Assembly (NCBI RefSeq): GCF_029866045.1
Contig: NZ_JARXAB010000057.1
Location: 1 to 64,000 of the forward strand
Reading direction: 5' to 3'
Length of the DNA stretch: 64,000 nucleotides
Source: Ramlibacter sp.
Lineage (GTDB): Bacteria; Pseudomonadota; Gammaproteobacteria; Burkholderiales; Burkholderiaceae_C
The notes under the pieces are model-generated. The model was not told the origin of the DNA. It ran no database searches and saw only the letters and a program-made list of their open reading frames with translations. The first letter of the stretch is position 1. Every line of letters begins with the position of its first letter. This document shows positions 24,771-34,755 of the stretch, piece by piece. Both the position numbers and the translations under genes were made by a program.

Positions 24771-25979
24771 ATGGAAAGCTACCTTCTCGACTGGGCCAAC
24801 CTGCTGTTGCGGTGGCTGCATGTCATCACCGCCGTCGCCTGGGTCGGCTCCTCGTTTTACTTCGTCTTTCTCGACTCTTCCCTCACCGCGCCGGAGGACG
24901 AAGACCTCAAGCGCCAGGGCGTCTCCGGCGAGTTGTGGGCGGTGCACGGCGGGGGCTTCTACCACCCGGTGAAGTTTGCTGGCGCGCCGCCCAAGCTGCC
25001 TGGCCACCTGCACTGGTTCTACTGGGAGAGCTACACCACCTGGATGTCGGGCTTCGCGCTGCTGACCGTGTCCTACCTGTGGAACGCGCGCGCCTACCTG
25101 ATCGACCCGGCCCGCATGGACTGGTCGCCTGCCGCGGCGGTGTCGGTGACGCTGGGCTTTCTGGTGGTGTTTTGGATCCTGTATGACCTGATCTGCCGCA
25201 TCGTCGGCCAGCGCAAGAACGGTGATGCGATCGTGGGTGCGCTGGTTGCGGTGCTGGTGGTGGCAGCTTCCTGGCTGGCCTGCCAGTGGTTCGCTGGCCG
25301 CGCCGCCTTCCTGATCGTGGGCGCGATGATCGCCACCACCATGAGCGCCAACGTGGCGATGTGGATCATTCCCGGCCAGCGCAAGATGGTGGCGTCGATC
25401 AAGGCGGGCCAGCCGATCGACCCGATCCACGGCAAGATCGGTAAGCAGCGTAGCGTGCACAACACCTACTTCACCCTGCCGGTGCTGTTTGCGATGCTGT
25501 CCAACCACTACAGCTTCACCTGGAGCCACCCGCACAACTGGTTGGTGCTGGTGGGCATGATGTTCGCCGGCGCCGCCATTCGCCAGTTCTTCGTGCTGCG
25601 CCACGGCTGGAAGCTGGGCCGCAACAAGCACCCGGCGCCCCATGCGGCGGTGGGGGTGGTGGTCATTCTGGCCTTGCTCGCCTGGATGGCACCTTCGCCC
25701 TCGAAAGCCCCCGCCGCGCCGGCTTTAGCAGCCCCGGCTGCCGCGCCCACGATTGCCGAGGTGCGCGCCATCGTCGACCAGCGCTGCCTGCAATGCCACG
25801 GCGCGCAGGTGCAAATGAAGAACGTGCGGCTCGACTCCGACGATTCCCTGCGCCAGCACGCGCAGGCGGTCTACCAGCAGGTGGTGGTGACCCGACTCAT
25901 GCCGATGAACAACAGCACTGGCCTGACCGAGGACGAGCGCGCCCGCATCGGCGCCTGGTTCAGCGCTGGGGCGCGTTGA
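24771..25979 (+). CDS. puuD: membrane-bound urate hydroxylase/oxidase with cytochrome c domain
   Basis: A 402-residue inner-membrane protein of the PuuD type. Residues 1 to about 310 form the urate oxidase N-terminal domain with several membrane helices (LLRWLHVITAVAWVGSSFY, HWFYWESYTTWMSGFALL, VGVVVILALLAWM). The C-terminal 80 residues are a cytochrome c module with haem-binding CLQCH and a downstream methionine in LMPMNNSTGL. It turns urate into 5-hydroxyisourate, passing electrons to the respiratory chain rather than making peroxide. HiuH and the UraD domain act next. Genes are convergent with the orphan gene downstream, 17 bases apart. Confidence 0.93.
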   Translation: MESYLLDWANLLLRWLHVITAVAWVGSSFYFVFLDSSLTAPEDEDLKRQGVSGELWAVHGGGFYHPVKFAGAPPKLPGHLHWFYWESYTTWMSGFALLTVSYLWNARAYLIDPARMDWSPAAAVSVTLGFLVVFWILYDLICRIVGQRKNGDAIVGALVAVLVVAASWLACQWFAGRAAFLIVGAMIATTMSANVAMWIIPGQRKMVASIKAGQPIDPIHGKIGKQRSVHNTYFTLPVLFAMLSNHYSFTWSHPHNWLVLVGMMFAGAAIRQFFVLRHGWKLGRNKHPAPHAAVGVVVILALLAWMAPSPSKAPAAPALAAPAAAPTIAEVRAIVDQRCLQCHGAQVQMKNVRLDSDDSLRQHAQAVYQQVVVTRLMPMNNSTGLTEDERARIGAWFSAGAR

Positions 25980-25996
25980 CGGGTCGGGGCGCTGGG

Positions 25997-27832
25997 TCAG
26001 CGATCGCGGCCGGGGTTCTGGACGCCCTCGAGCTGCCCGCGTTCCAGGCCTGTATCCGTTGGCCCAATCGCGATCGTGCCTAGGTTTTCGCCGGTGCTGG
26101 TACGGTCGTCCGTGCTTGTGTCGAGTGGTTGGGCCGTGTCCAGAAATTCGATGAGCGCCGCGGTATCCGCCCTGACCGAGGCAGCCTGCGCCGCTGCGTC
26201 GGTGGCGATGGTCCCGGTCTCTTCACCTGTGTCTTCGTCTTCTCCCAGCTCGCGTGTCTTTTTCCAATCCGTTCCCTGGGCCGATGTGGTCGAAGAGCTC
26301 GTGCTGGACGGCACGTAGGGCTCGTGCTTGATATAGAAGCGGCGCATCAGCACCACCGCTTCCATCTGGGCCACCAGATCGGTGTTTTTCTTGCCGCTCA
26401 GGCCCGGTAAGGCCATTTCCATGCGCAGCAGCCAGTGCTTGCCCTCGGACTGCCCGTGGCTCATCACCTTGAGAAGGTTGTTGAAATTCTCGGACTTGTC
26501 TGGCACGGCTTCGGCGTACTGCTTGATGAGGTCCATGCCCTTCCAGGCCATGCCCAGGCCCAGGCCCTCGGCGACGGTGCTGTTCTGCTTCTGGTTGCTC
26601 TGCTGTCGTATGGCATCCAGTTCCCGCTCTGCTTTTGGCTTTGTGCTCCCCTCTTCTGATTGGGGAAAGGCGACGCCATCCTGCGCTTTATTGAGCAAAT
26701 GGAGCGCGACCTCGGCGCTGACCTGAGGGTCCCAGACCGCCACCATCCCGGCCACCACCATGCGCAGCAGGTCGGGCTGGAGGCAGTGCTCGTTTGTCGG
26801 GTCTCCGGCCTGCGCGCACAGGGTCTCGAGCAGGGCGATGGCTTGCTTGGGGGTGATGTGCTGGGAGCCGTTGCGCAGGGCCAGTTCGATGCCGGCCTGC
26901 ATGTAGGGCCGCATGTCCTTACCCAGGGTCTCAATCCTGCCTTCCTTGGCATGCAGGTGCTTGAGGGCGACGTCGACCTTGCCCTTGAAGTCGCTGGCGC
27001 CCCAGAAGGCATGGTGCTTGAGGCTGAAGTTCATGCGGAACTCATGCGGCGTCTCATGCTTGTGGTTGGAGGCGAGGGCGTTGTTGTGCGTTTCATGCCA
27101 GGCGCCGATTTCGGTGGCCTTGCCGAGTTTTCGGGTCGTGTGGCGCGTCGTCGCGCTTGCGACTGTGGCCTCCAGCTGCTTCTGGCTGAGGACCGCCTGC
27201 CTGCCCTGGGCAACGCCCGCCCGCAGCGCCGTGATTTGGCCCGGGCGTTGGCCGAACGGGGCGCCCCGCGACACGATCTTCATGCAATCCTTGAGGAGGC
27301 GGTCGTGTTGCACTTTTGCCTCCGCGATGGCCTCTCTCTCCTTGTGTGCTGGCAGATTCCTGGACTGGATAGCCTGGATATGCCTCTCGAGTTCTTCGCC
27401 GAGCGACTTGCCCAGCGCCATCGCCGCTTCGCGGCGCTGGGCGCGATCTGGCGCAGCGACTCCCTCTTCGGTGGGGGAATTGACCGCTCTTGCGGCTGCC
27501 CAAGTGGACCTCAGGTGAGCGAATTGATCCGGCTCGCCGTCATTTCGCTGCATGCCGGCCTGGCCCTCCATGGCTTCGAGGTCCCCAGCCGCTTGGCCCC
27601 CGCCCATTAGCAATTCGGGCGAGCGGTCCCTCAAGGCGAGGTCACTCCCGGGCTTGCTTGGGGCCGCGCGGAGCTCAGCTCTCACGCTGGCGCCCTGGGA
27701 GATTTCTACCTGCCCGGGCACCTGGCTGACCGGACGGTTGCCCAGTTTGCCAATCTGCTGCTGCCCAGACACCTGGCCCTGGCCTGCTACGTGCTGCGCA
27801 ACGGGTGAATGCTTACCTGAAACGACGGACAT
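25997..27832 (-). CDS. hypothetical protein, 611 residues, unrecognised
   Basis: No family was recognised. The start at MSVVSGKHSPVAQ follows a GGAG ribosome site with seven-base spacing; upstream frame continuation only shadows xdhB. Residues 1-90 are rich in Gln, Gly and Ser with no signal peptide. The centre (about 130-470) is helical and charged, with several HxH-like clusters (HETHNNALASNHKHETPHEF, LKHHAFWG). The last 90 residues are acidic and Thr/Ala-rich (GEDEDTGEETGTIATDAAAQ). It is 97 bases downstream of xdhB on the same strand yet absent from usual xdh loci. The polar N-terminus would suit an effector or a secreted protein without classical leader, which is speculation. Confidence 0.7.
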   Translation of the reverse strand: MSVVSGKHSPVAQHVAGQGQVSGQQQIGKLGNRPVSQVPGQVEISQGASVRAELRAAPSKPGSDLALRDRSPELLMGGGQAAGDLEAMEGQAGMQRNDGEPDQFAHLRSTWAAARAVNSPTEEGVAAPDRAQRREAAMALGKSLGEELERHIQAIQSRNLPAHKEREAIAEAKVQHDRLLKDCMKIVSRGAPFGQRPGQITALRAGVAQGRQAVLSQKQLEATVASATTRHTTRKLGKATEIGAWHETHNNALASNHKHETPHEFRMNFSLKHHAFWGASDFKGKVDVALKHLHAKEGRIETLGKDMRPYMQAGIELALRNGSQHITPKQAIALLETLCAQAGDPTNEHCLQPDLLRMVVAGMVAVWDPQVSAEVALHLLNKAQDGVAFPQSEEGSTKPKAERELDAIRQQSNQKQNSTVAEGLGLGMAWKGMDLIKQYAEAVPDKSENFNNLLKVMSHGQSEGKHWLLRMEMALPGLSGKKNTDLVAQMEAVVLMRRFYIKHEPYVPSSTSSSTTSAQGTDWKKTRELGEDEDTGEETGTIATDAAAQAASVRADTAALIEFLDTAQPLDTSTDDRTSTGENLGTIAIGPTDTGLERGQLEGVQNPGRDR

Positions 27833-27929
27833 GGGAACTCCAAGGTTCTCGCGAGGATGGCGGGTGAGTGATCCCCGCCTACCTTCGGTTCCCCCCAGCT
27901 TGGGCCAGCGCGCCGGCGCTTGGGCCCTG

Positions 27930-30311
27930 TCAGGCTGACAGGCCGCCCACCGCTCGCAGCACCCGCTCTGGCGTGGCCGGTGCATCCAGCGCGACCGGCT
28001 GCCCCGGCCGGCCCGCAGCCACCGCATCGCGCAGGGCCTCGAAGACCGAGAGCGCCAGCATGAAGGGTGGCTCGCCCACCGCCTTGCTGCCGGCCACGTT
28101 GTCTTCACGGTTGGGCTCTGGCCACAGGTCGATCCGCAGCCGGGCTGGCAGGTCGCCGGTGGCTGGAATCTTGTAGGTGCTCGGCGCATGCGTGGCCAGT
28201 TTGCCGTCGGCGTTCCAGACCAGCTCTTCGGTAGTGAGCCAGCCCATCCCCTGGATGAAGCCGCCCTCAATCTGGCCGATGTCCAGCGCCGGGTTGATGC
28301 TGGTGCCCACGTCGTGCAGGATGTCGACCGCCAGCACCCGGCTCTCTCCGGTGAGGGTGTCGATCGCCACCTCGGTGCAGGCCGCGCCGTAGCTGAAGTA
28401 GTAGAAGGGCCGGCCGGTGAGGGTGGTCTTGTCGTAGTGGATCTTGGGCGTGCGGTAGAAGCCGTCGCTCCACAGCTGGATGCGGTTGGCGTAGGCCAGC
28501 TTCACCACCTCGTCGAAGGGCCGGCTGTTCTTGGGAGACAAGATCTTCCCGCCGCGAAAGCTCACCGCACCCGCGCCGCAGCCGTCGAGCCCCGCCACGA
28601 AGGCGGCGAGGTTGTCACGGATGTTGCGTGCCGCAAACTGGGCCGCGCGGCCATTGAGGTCGGTGCCGCTGGATGCTGCGGTGGCCGAGGCATTGGGCAC
28701 CTTGCCGGTGTCGGTGGCGGTGATGCGCACCCGCTCGAAGGGCACACCCAGTTCGTCGGCCACCACCTGCATGATTTTGGTGTGCAGGCCCTGGCCCATC
28801 TCGGTGCCGCCGTGGTTGATCTGCACGCTGCCGTCGGTGAACACGTTCACCAGTGCGCCGGCCTGGTTGAACAGGGTGGCGGTGAAGCTGATGCCGAACT
28901 TCACCGGTGTCAGGGCGATACCGCGCTTGATCACCGGGCTTTGCGCGTTCCAGGCGGCCAGCGTGGCTCGGCGTTCGGTGTAGTGCGAATCGGCCTCGAG
29001 CCGCGCGAGCAGGGGCGCGAGGATGTTGTCCTCGACCTTCATCTGGTAGTGGGTCACGTCCCGCTCGCCAATGCCGTACAGGTTGCGCTGGCGCACCGCC
29101 AGCGGGTCGAGGCCGAGCGCGCGTGCCACATCGCCCAGAATGGTCTCGATGGCAATCATCCCCTGCGGCCCGCCAAAGCCGCGGAAGGCGGTTTGGCTTT
29201 GCTTGTTGGTGCGGCAGCGGAAGGACTCGATGACCACGTCCGACAGAAAGTAGGCGTTGTCGCTGTGAAAGATGGCGCGGTCGGCCACCGGCCCGGAGAG
29301 GTCGGCACTGAAGCCACAGTCGGCCAGTTGGATCATGTGCAGACCGGTCACGAGGCCCGTGTCGTCGAAGCCCACCTCCCAGTCGTAGGCGAAGGGATGG
29401 CGCTTGCCGGTGACCATGAAGTCGTCGTCGCGGTCCAGACGCAGCTTGACCGCGCAGCCGAACTTGCGCGCGGCCAGCGCCGCCCACACCGCCATCTGGC
29501 CGGCCTGGGTCTCCTTGCCGCCAAAGCCGCCGCCCATGCGGCGGCACTCCACGTCGACGGCGTGGCTGGCAATGCCCAGGGCATGCGCCACCCAGTGCTG
29601 CACCTCGCCCGGGTGCTGGGTGCTCGAATGGATACGCCACTGGTCTTGCTCCAGCGGCATGGCGTAGGCAATTTGCCCTTCGAGGTAGAAATGCTCCTGG
29701 CCGCCCACTTCCAGGCTGCCACGCAGGCGGTGCGGGGCGCGGGCCAGGGCGCCCACCGGGTCGCCACGCCGCACCGTCACCCGCGGCAGCACATAGCTTT
29801 GCTTCTCATGCGCCTCGCGGGGTGTGAGCACCGGCGGCAGCGGCGCTATGTCGGGCTTGGCCAAGCGCGCCGCGCGGCGTGCCTGCATCGCGCTGTTTGC
29901 CACCACCAGGCCGATCACTTGGCCGACGTGCTGGACGGTGTCGCGGGCGAAGATGGGTTCGTCGTGCGAGAAGGTGGCCAGCACCGGGTCGCCGGGAATG
30001 TCGGCAGCCAGCACCACGCCGCGCACGCCGGGCGCGGCCAGGGCCGCAGACACATCCACCCCGCGCAGCTGGCCGTGGGCCACCGGCGAGAGGATGGGCG
30101 CGGCGTGCAGGGTGCCGCGCAGCTCGGGCAGGTCGTCGATGTAGCGGGCAGCGCCGGCCACCTGGGCCCGGGCGCTTTCGTGGATGCGTGACTGGCCGAC
30201 GGCGGCGCCTGCTCCGGTGCCAGTGCGCGCACCCAAGGGGGGCAGGGCGCTCTCGTCAGGCTCACCCACGCTGCCGGTGGTGGTGGCCATGGTGTTGCGG
30301 GCTTGCGTCAT
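27930..30311 (-). CDS. xdhB: xanthine dehydrogenase molybdopterin-binding subunit
   Basis: A 793-residue large subunit. It holds the molybdenum centre that oxidises hypoxanthine and xanthine to urate. Family marks include [10 protein letters not shown], the FRGFGGPQG substrate-site loop, [20 protein letters not shown] and, near the end, the catalytic-glutamate motif [19 protein letters not shown]. Its ATG overlaps the xdhA stop by four bases. It needs XdhC (23708-24601) for cofactor insertion. Confidence 0.95.
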   Translation of the reverse strand: MTQARNTMATTTGSVGEPDESALPPLGARTGTGAGAAVGQSRIHESARAQVAGAARYIDDLPELRGTLHAAPILSPVAHGQLRGVDVSAALAAPGVRGVVLAADIPGDPVLATFSHDEPIFARDTVQHVGQVIGLVVANSAMQARRAARLAKPDIAPLPPVLTPREAHEKQSYVLPRVTVRRGDPVGALARAPHRLRGSLEVGGQEHFYLEGQIAYAMPLEQDQWRIHSSTQHPGEVQHWVAHALGIASHAVDVECRRMGGGFGGKETQAGQMAVWAALAARKFGCAVKLRLDRDDDFMVTGKRHPFAYDWEVGFDDTGLVTGLHMIQLADCGFSADLSGPVADRAIFHSDNAYFLSDVVIESFRCRTNKQSQTAFRGFGGPQGMIAIETILGDVARALGLDPLAVRQRNLYGIGERDVTHYQMKVEDNILAPLLARLEADSHYTERRATLAAWNAQSPVIKRGIALTPVKFGISFTATLFNQAGALVNVFTDGSVQINHGGTEMGQGLHTKIMQVVADELGVPFERVRITATDTGKVPNASATAASSGTDLNGRAAQFAARNIRDNLAAFVAGLDGCGAGAVSFRGGKILSPKNSRPFDEVVKLAYANRIQLWSDGFYRTPKIHYDKTTLTGRPFYYFSYGAACTEVAIDTLTGESRVLAVDILHDVGTSINPALDIGQIEGGFIQGMGWLTTEELVWNADGKLATHAPSTYKIPATGDLPARLRIDLWPEPNREDNVAGSKAVGEPPFMLALSVFEALRDAVAAGRPGQPVALDAPATPERVLRAVGGLSA

Positions 30312-31867
30312 GCGCTTGCCTCCTCACCCAGCAGGCGCCGGGCCGAGCCCGGGTGGTCCAGATGAATCTCTGCAAGGCCCTGGCTTTCCAGCCAAAGCCG
30401 CTGCATCAGGTTGGCCAGCACCTGGCGCCGGTAGGCCGCGCTGGCGCGCATGTCCGAGATGGGCTGGAACTGCGCCTGCAGCGCTGCGCCGGCAGCGCGG
30501 GCGTTCGCCTCGCTCCAGGCCTGGCCGGCGAGCACCGCCTCCGCTTGCGTGGCGCGCGCCGGCGTGGCCGCCACGCCGCCGGCGCCGATCCGGGCGCTGC
30601 GCACATGGGTGCCGTTCTCCAAGTGCAGGGCCACCACCAGGCACACCGCCGAGATATCGTCGTCGTAGCGTTTGGAGAGCTTGTAGGCGCGCAGAAACTC
30701 GCCCGGTGCGGGATGCGGCACCTCGATGCGCACCACCACCTCGTCGGCGGCCAGCGCGGTCTTGCGGTAGCCCAGGTAGAAGTCTTCCAGCGCCAGCGAC
30801 CGCTCACCGCGCAGGCTGGCCAGAACCACCCGCGCGTCCAGGGCCATCAGCAGCGGCATCGAGTCGCCAATCGGCGAGCCATTGGCCACATTGCCGCCCA
30901 GGGTGCCGGAGTTGCGCACCGGCAGCCCGGCAAAGCGGTTGGCGAAAGTGGCCAGGCCCGGGCGGCGCGCCACCAGGCCGGCGAAGGCATCCGCCAGGGG
31001 CACCGCGGCGCCGATGGACAGGTGGTGGCCCTTGTCTTCCAGCGCGCGCAGCTCCTGCGTCCGGGTCAGGTCCAGCACCTGGGTGTAGCGGCGGTGCTGT
31101 TTGGTGATCCACAGGCCGACGTCGGTGCAGCCGGCCACCACTTGGGCCTGGGGCCGCGCGGCACGCAAGGCCAGCAGCTCGGGCAGGGTGGTGGGGGCGA
31201 GGTAGGCTGGGCTCTCGGTGTCTGTATCGGTGCCGAGTGCCGGCGTCTCTGGATGCTGCTCCCGCAACGCCCGCAGCCGCTTGGCCAGCGCCGCTTCGTC
31301 GGCCGCAGGACCCGAGGCAGTGGCTACCCCAGGCAGGGCCGGCGCTGCGGGCAGTTCGGCCATCTGGCAGGCGGCCTCGAGGATGGGGCGGTAGCCGGTG
31401 CAGCGGCAGAGGTTGCCCGAGAGCGCAGACTGGGCCAACTCGGGCGAGATCGCTTCCCCTTGGCGCACATGGGTCTGGTACAGGCCGAACAGGCTCATCA
31501 CGAAGCCGGGGGTGCAAAAGCCGCATTGCGAGCCGTGGCATTGCACCATCGCCTCCTGGGCCGGGTGCAGGGCGCCACCCTCGGCGGCCAGGTCCTCCAC
31601 GGTCCACAGGGCCAGGCCGTCGACCGAGTGCGCCAGCCGGATGCAGCTGTTGATGGCACGCCAGGCTAGGGGCCGTGGTGCGCCCTCGGGCGTTGGCTCG
31701 GCGACCACCACGGTGCAGGCGCCGCAGTCGCCCTCGCCGCAGCCCTCTTTGGTGCCGCAGGCATGCAGGTCTTCCCGTAACAGGTCCAGCAAGGTGCGGT
31801 CGGGTGGCACCCCGTGCAGGGTGACGGTTTCGCCGCGGCGGATAAATCGGAGGGGCTTGGCGTCCAT
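30308..31867 (-). CDS. xdhA: xanthine dehydrogenase small subunit (2Fe-2S and FAD domains)
   Basis: A 519-residue subunit. The first [2Fe-2S] cluster uses Cys43, Cys48, Cys51 and Cys75 (EGCGEGDCGACTV, NSCI); the second uses Cys115, Cys118, Cys154 and Cys156 (QCGFC, LCRCTGYRPI). From about residue 195 an FAD-binding domain has VVAGCTDVGLW and FAGLPVRNSGTLGGNVANGS. It passes electrons from the XdhB molybdenum centre to NAD+. The start MDAKPLRFIRRGE is chosen over one 12 codons upstream for better fit to family N-termini. Confidence 0.95.
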   Translation of the reverse strand: MDAKPLRFIRRGETVTLHGVPPDRTLLDLLREDLHACGTKEGCGEGDCGACTVVVAEPTPEGAPRPLAWRAINSCIRLAHSVDGLALWTVEDLAAEGGALHPAQEAMVQCHGSQCGFCTPGFVMSLFGLYQTHVRQGEAISPELAQSALSGNLCRCTGYRPILEAACQMAELPAAPALPGVATASGPAADEAALAKRLRALREQHPETPALGTDTDTESPAYLAPTTLPELLALRAARPQAQVVAGCTDVGLWITKQHRRYTQVLDLTRTQELRALEDKGHHLSIGAAVPLADAFAGLVARRPGLATFANRFAGLPVRNSGTLGGNVANGSPIGDSMPLLMALDARVVLASLRGERSLALEDFYLGYRKTALAADEVVVRIEVPHPAPGEFLRAYKLSKRYDDDISAVCLVVALHLENGTHVRSARIGAGGVAATPARATQAEAVLAGQAWSEANARAAGAALQAQFQPISDMRASAAYRRQVLANLMQRLWLESQGLAEIHLDHPGSARRLLGEEASA

Positions 31868-31991
31868 GACGCCAGTATGGCCTGTTCTGGGCGCCACTCG
31901 CATCCGGACAGCCCCGAAGGCATGAGCCTTGCATGGGGCATCGGGAGAACCACCCGGGTGACTGTCGGGCGGGTAGCCCCACCGACTGTTT

Positions 31992-32006
31992 AAGGGGCAA
32001 CCCCTT
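31992..32006. promoter_or_regulatory. inverted repeat between xdhA and the BMP-type ABC operon
   Basis: AAGGGGCAACCCCTT is a perfect inverted repeat with a three-base centre, 28 bases upstream of the ATPase gene and in the divergent gap with xdhA. It could be an operator or a short hairpin. It differs from the GTATAC-type sites, so if functional it would serve another regulator. Confidence 0.3.
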
Positions 32007-32033
32007 CACGGCAGCCCGCGCGGGGCGGTCACA

Positions 32034-33683
32034 ATGGCGGCTGAAGTGATGCCAGACTTTGCCCCAGGATGGCGCGCCCGCGATCCCAATGAGACAAGCC
32101 CCGAGCCCACCGAAGTGAACGAACCCGCTGCGAACCCCACCCGGCCGCCACCGCGGCTTGAAATGGCTGGCATCACCAAGCGCTATCCGGCGGTGGTGGC
32201 CAACGACCAGGTCTCCCTCACCGTTGCCCCCGGCCAGATCCATGCCGTGCTCGGCGAAAACGGCGCCGGCAAGTCCACCCTGATGAAGATCATTTACGGC
32301 AGCGTCAAGCCCGACGCCGGCCGCATGCTCTGGAACGGTCAGCCGGTCACCATCCGCAACCCGCAGGAGGCGCGCGCGCTGGGCATCGCGATGGTGTTCC
32401 AGCACTTCAGCCTGTTCGACACCCTCACCGTGGCCGAGAACGTCTGGCTGGGGCTGGACAAATCTCTGCCGCTGGCCGAGGTCACCCGCCAGATCACTGA
32501 GACCGCCGCCGCTTACGGTCTGGACGTCGACCCAACCCGGCCGGTGCACACCCTCTCGGTGGGTGAGATGCAGCGGGTGGAAATCATCCGCGCCCTCCTG
32601 ACCCACCCCCAGCTGCTCATTCTGGATGAGCCCACTTCAGTGCTCACGCCCCAAGCGGTCGAACGCCTGTTCGTGGTGCTACGCCAGCTTGCGGCGCAGG
32701 GCTGCTCCATCCTCTACATCAGCCACAAGCTGCACGAGATCCGCGCCTTGTGCGAGGCCTGCACCGTGCTGCGTGGCGGCCGCGTGAGCGGCACCTGCGA
32801 CCCGCGCCTGGAGAGCAATGCCTCGCTGTCGCGCCTGATGATCGGCGCCGAGCCGCCGCAACTGCAGCACCGCCCGGCCCAAGTCGGTGCGCCGGTGCTG
32901 CAGGTGCAGGCTTTGTCGCTGGAGCGCGAATCGCCTTTCGGCACCGACCTGCATGGCGTCACCCTGCAGGTGCGTGCTGGCGAGGTGGTGGGCATTGCCG
33001 GGGTGTCCGGCAATGGCCAGCGCGAACTGCTCTATGCCCTTTCGGGCGAGGACACCCGCGCCGAGCCGGCCATGGTGCAGGTTGCCGGCCAAGACGCCGG
33101 GCGCCTGGGCCCGGGGCAGCGGCGCGCACTGGGTCTGCACTTTGTGCCCGAGGAGCGCTTGGGTCGCGGCGCCGTCCCCTCGCTGGGGCTGGCCCACAAC
33201 CTCATGCTCACGCGCGGTGAGGCGGTTGGCCGCGGCGGCTGGATTCGCATACGGGCTTTGCGCCAGCAGACCCGGAACATCATCGAGCGGTTCAATGTGC
33301 GCGCCGGAGGGCCGGACGCTGCTGCCCGCTCGCTCTCTGGCGGCAACCTGCAGAAATTCATTGTTGGCCGCGAGATCGACGCCCGCCCCCGCCTGCTGGT
33401 GGTCTCGCAGCCCACCTGGGGCGTCGACGTGGGCGCGGCGGCCCAGATCCGCGCCGAGATTCTGGCCCTGCGCGACGCGGGCTGCGCGGTGCTGGTGGTC
33501 AGCGAAGAACTGGACGAACTGTTCGAGTTGAGCGACCGCCTGCACGTGATCGCCAAGGGCCGCCTGTCGCCCTCGCTGGCCCGCGGCGAGGCCACTGTTG
33601 AACGCATTGGCGAGTGGATGAGTGGTCTCTGGGACCACGAACCCGCCGAAGCCACCCCGGAGGCTGCCCGTGTTGAAGCTTGA
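32034..33683 (+). CDS. nucleobase/nucleoside-type ABC transporter ATP-binding protein (two NBDs)
   Basis: A 549-residue double ATPase. The first half has Walker A GENGAGKSTLMKI near residue 78, signature LSVGEMQRVEI near 175 and Walker B LLILDEPTSVLTPQ. The second half has a degenerate Walker A (GVSGNGQRELLYALSGE) and signature LSGGNLQKFIVGREI, as usual for the BMP/Rbs-type systems. It energises the two permeases encoded next. The first 40 residues are a hydrophilic extension, so MPDFAPG (32049) or a GTG at 32115 may be the real start. Divergence from xdhA suggests purine import. Confidence 0.88.
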   Translation: MAAEVMPDFAPGWRARDPNETSPEPTEVNEPAANPTRPPPRLEMAGITKRYPAVVANDQVSLTVAPGQIHAVLGENGAGKSTLMKIIYGSVKPDAGRMLWNGQPVTIRNPQEARALGIAMVFQHFSLFDTLTVAENVWLGLDKSLPLAEVTRQITETAAAYGLDVDPTRPVHTLSVGEMQRVEIIRALLTHPQLLILDEPTSVLTPQAVERLFVVLRQLAAQGCSILYISHKLHEIRALCEACTVLRGGRVSGTCDPRLESNASLSRLMIGAEPPQLQHRPAQVGAPVLQVQALSLERESPFGTDLHGVTLQVRAGEVVGIAGVSGNGQRELLYALSGEDTRAEPAMVQVAGQDAGRLGPGQRRALGLHFVPEERLGRGAVPSLGLAHNLMLTRGEAVGRGGWIRIRALRQQTRNIIERFNVRAGGPDAAARSLSGGNLQKFIVGREIDARPRLLVVSQPTWGVDVGAAAQIRAEILALRDAGCAVLVVSEELDELFELSDRLHVIAKGRLSPSLARGEATVERIGEWMSGLWDHEPAEATPEAARVEA

Positions 33684-34755
33684 ATTGCGTCCCCAGGCCT
33701 CGCCCGTCTGGAGCGTGGCCTCGCCCCTGCTGGCTCTGGCCATCACCGTCGTTCTGGGTTCGCTGCTCTTTATTGCCCTGGGCAAGGACCCGGTGCGCGG
33801 CCTGCAGATGTTCTTCTGGGAGCCGATCAAGTCCAACTATGCCCTGGGCGAGCTGATGGTCAAGGCCACGCCCCTGCTCCTGATCGCCCTCGGGCTCGCC
33901 GTGTGTTTCCGCTCCAACGTCTGGAACATTGGCGCCGAGGGGCAGTTTGTCCTGGGGGCTATCTGCGCCGGCGGCGTGGCCCTGCTGGCCGACAAGGAGT
34001 CCTCCCGCTGGATCGTCCTGGGTATTTTGCTGGCGGGCATCGCTGGGGGCATGGCCTGGGCCGGGATCACCGCCTTTTTGCGTGACCGCTTCAACGCCAA
34101 CGAAATTCTCGTGAGCCTGATGCTGGTCTACGTGGCGGTGCAACTGCTGGTGTGGCTGGTGTTTGGCCCCTGGAAGGACCCGGGCGGCTACAACTTTCCC
34201 CAGTCCAAGACCTTCGACGCGGTCACCCAGGTGCCTCGCCTGATGAAGGGCTCGCGCGTGAGCATCGGCCTGCTGATCGCACTGGCCGGTGCCGCGGCCT
34301 TGTGGATCTTCCTGTTTCGTACCCGCGCCGGCTTCGCGCAGCAGGTGGGTGGTTTGGCGCCAGCAGCGGCGCGCTACGCAGGTTTTTCCTCGCGCAAGGC
34401 GCTGTGGGTGGCCCTGCTGGTCTCGGGTGGCGCGGCGGGCCTCGCCGGCGCCCTGGAAGTCGCCGGCCCGGTGGGCCAGCTCACGCCCTACATTCCGGTG
34501 GGCTACGGCTTCGCGGCCATCATCGTCGCCTTCGTGGGCCGTCTGCATCCGGTCGGCATGGTGTTCTCGGCCATTCTTATGAGCATGTTCTACATCGGGG
34601 GCGAACTCGCCCAGTCCCGCATGGGCCTGCCCAAGTCCATCACCGGCTTGTTCCAGGGGTTGCTGCTGTTTGCGCTGCTCGCCTGCGACACGCTGATGGT
34701 GTACCGGGTACGCTGGGGCAAGACTGCGGATGCAGGCCGAAAGGCGGTGGCGTGA
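33670..34755 (+). CDS. ABC transporter permease, BMP/nucleoside type (first)
   Basis: A 361-residue inner-membrane permease with about nine hydrophobic segments and the conserved loop RSNVWNIGAEGQFVLGAI and FNANEILVSLMLVYVAVQLL. The start is a GTG at 33670, six bases after a GGAGG site and 14 bases inside the ATPase gene; a TTG follows immediately as alternative. It pairs with the permease encoded next; their genes overlap by one base. Confidence 0.88.
   Translation: MLKLELRPQASPVWSVASPLLALAITVVLGSLLFIALGKDPVRGLQMFFWEPIKSNYALGELMVKATPLLLIALGLAVCFRSNVWNIGAEGQFVLGAICAGGVALLADKESSRWIVLGILLAGIAGGMAWAGITAFLRDRFNANEILVSLMLVYVAVQLLVWLVFGPWKDPGGYNFPQSKTFDAVTQVPRLMKGSRVSIGLLIALAGAAALWIFLFRTRAGFAQQVGGLAPAAARYAGFSSRKALWVALLVSGGAAGLAGALEVAGPVGQLTPYIPVGYGFAAIIVAFVGRLHPVGMVFSAILMSMFYIGGELAQSRMGLPKSITGLFQGLLLFALLACDTLMVYRVRWGKTADAGRKAVA

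Noticed and set aside
28188-30191. 667-codon open frame on the plus strand
   Set aside because: Antisense to xdhB, with no recognisable domain and His/Gly/Ala composition typical of a shadow frame.
30804-32606. 600-codon minus-strand frame spanning xdhA and the ABC ATPase start
   Set aside because: It overlaps two well-supported genes and is an out-of-frame shadow.
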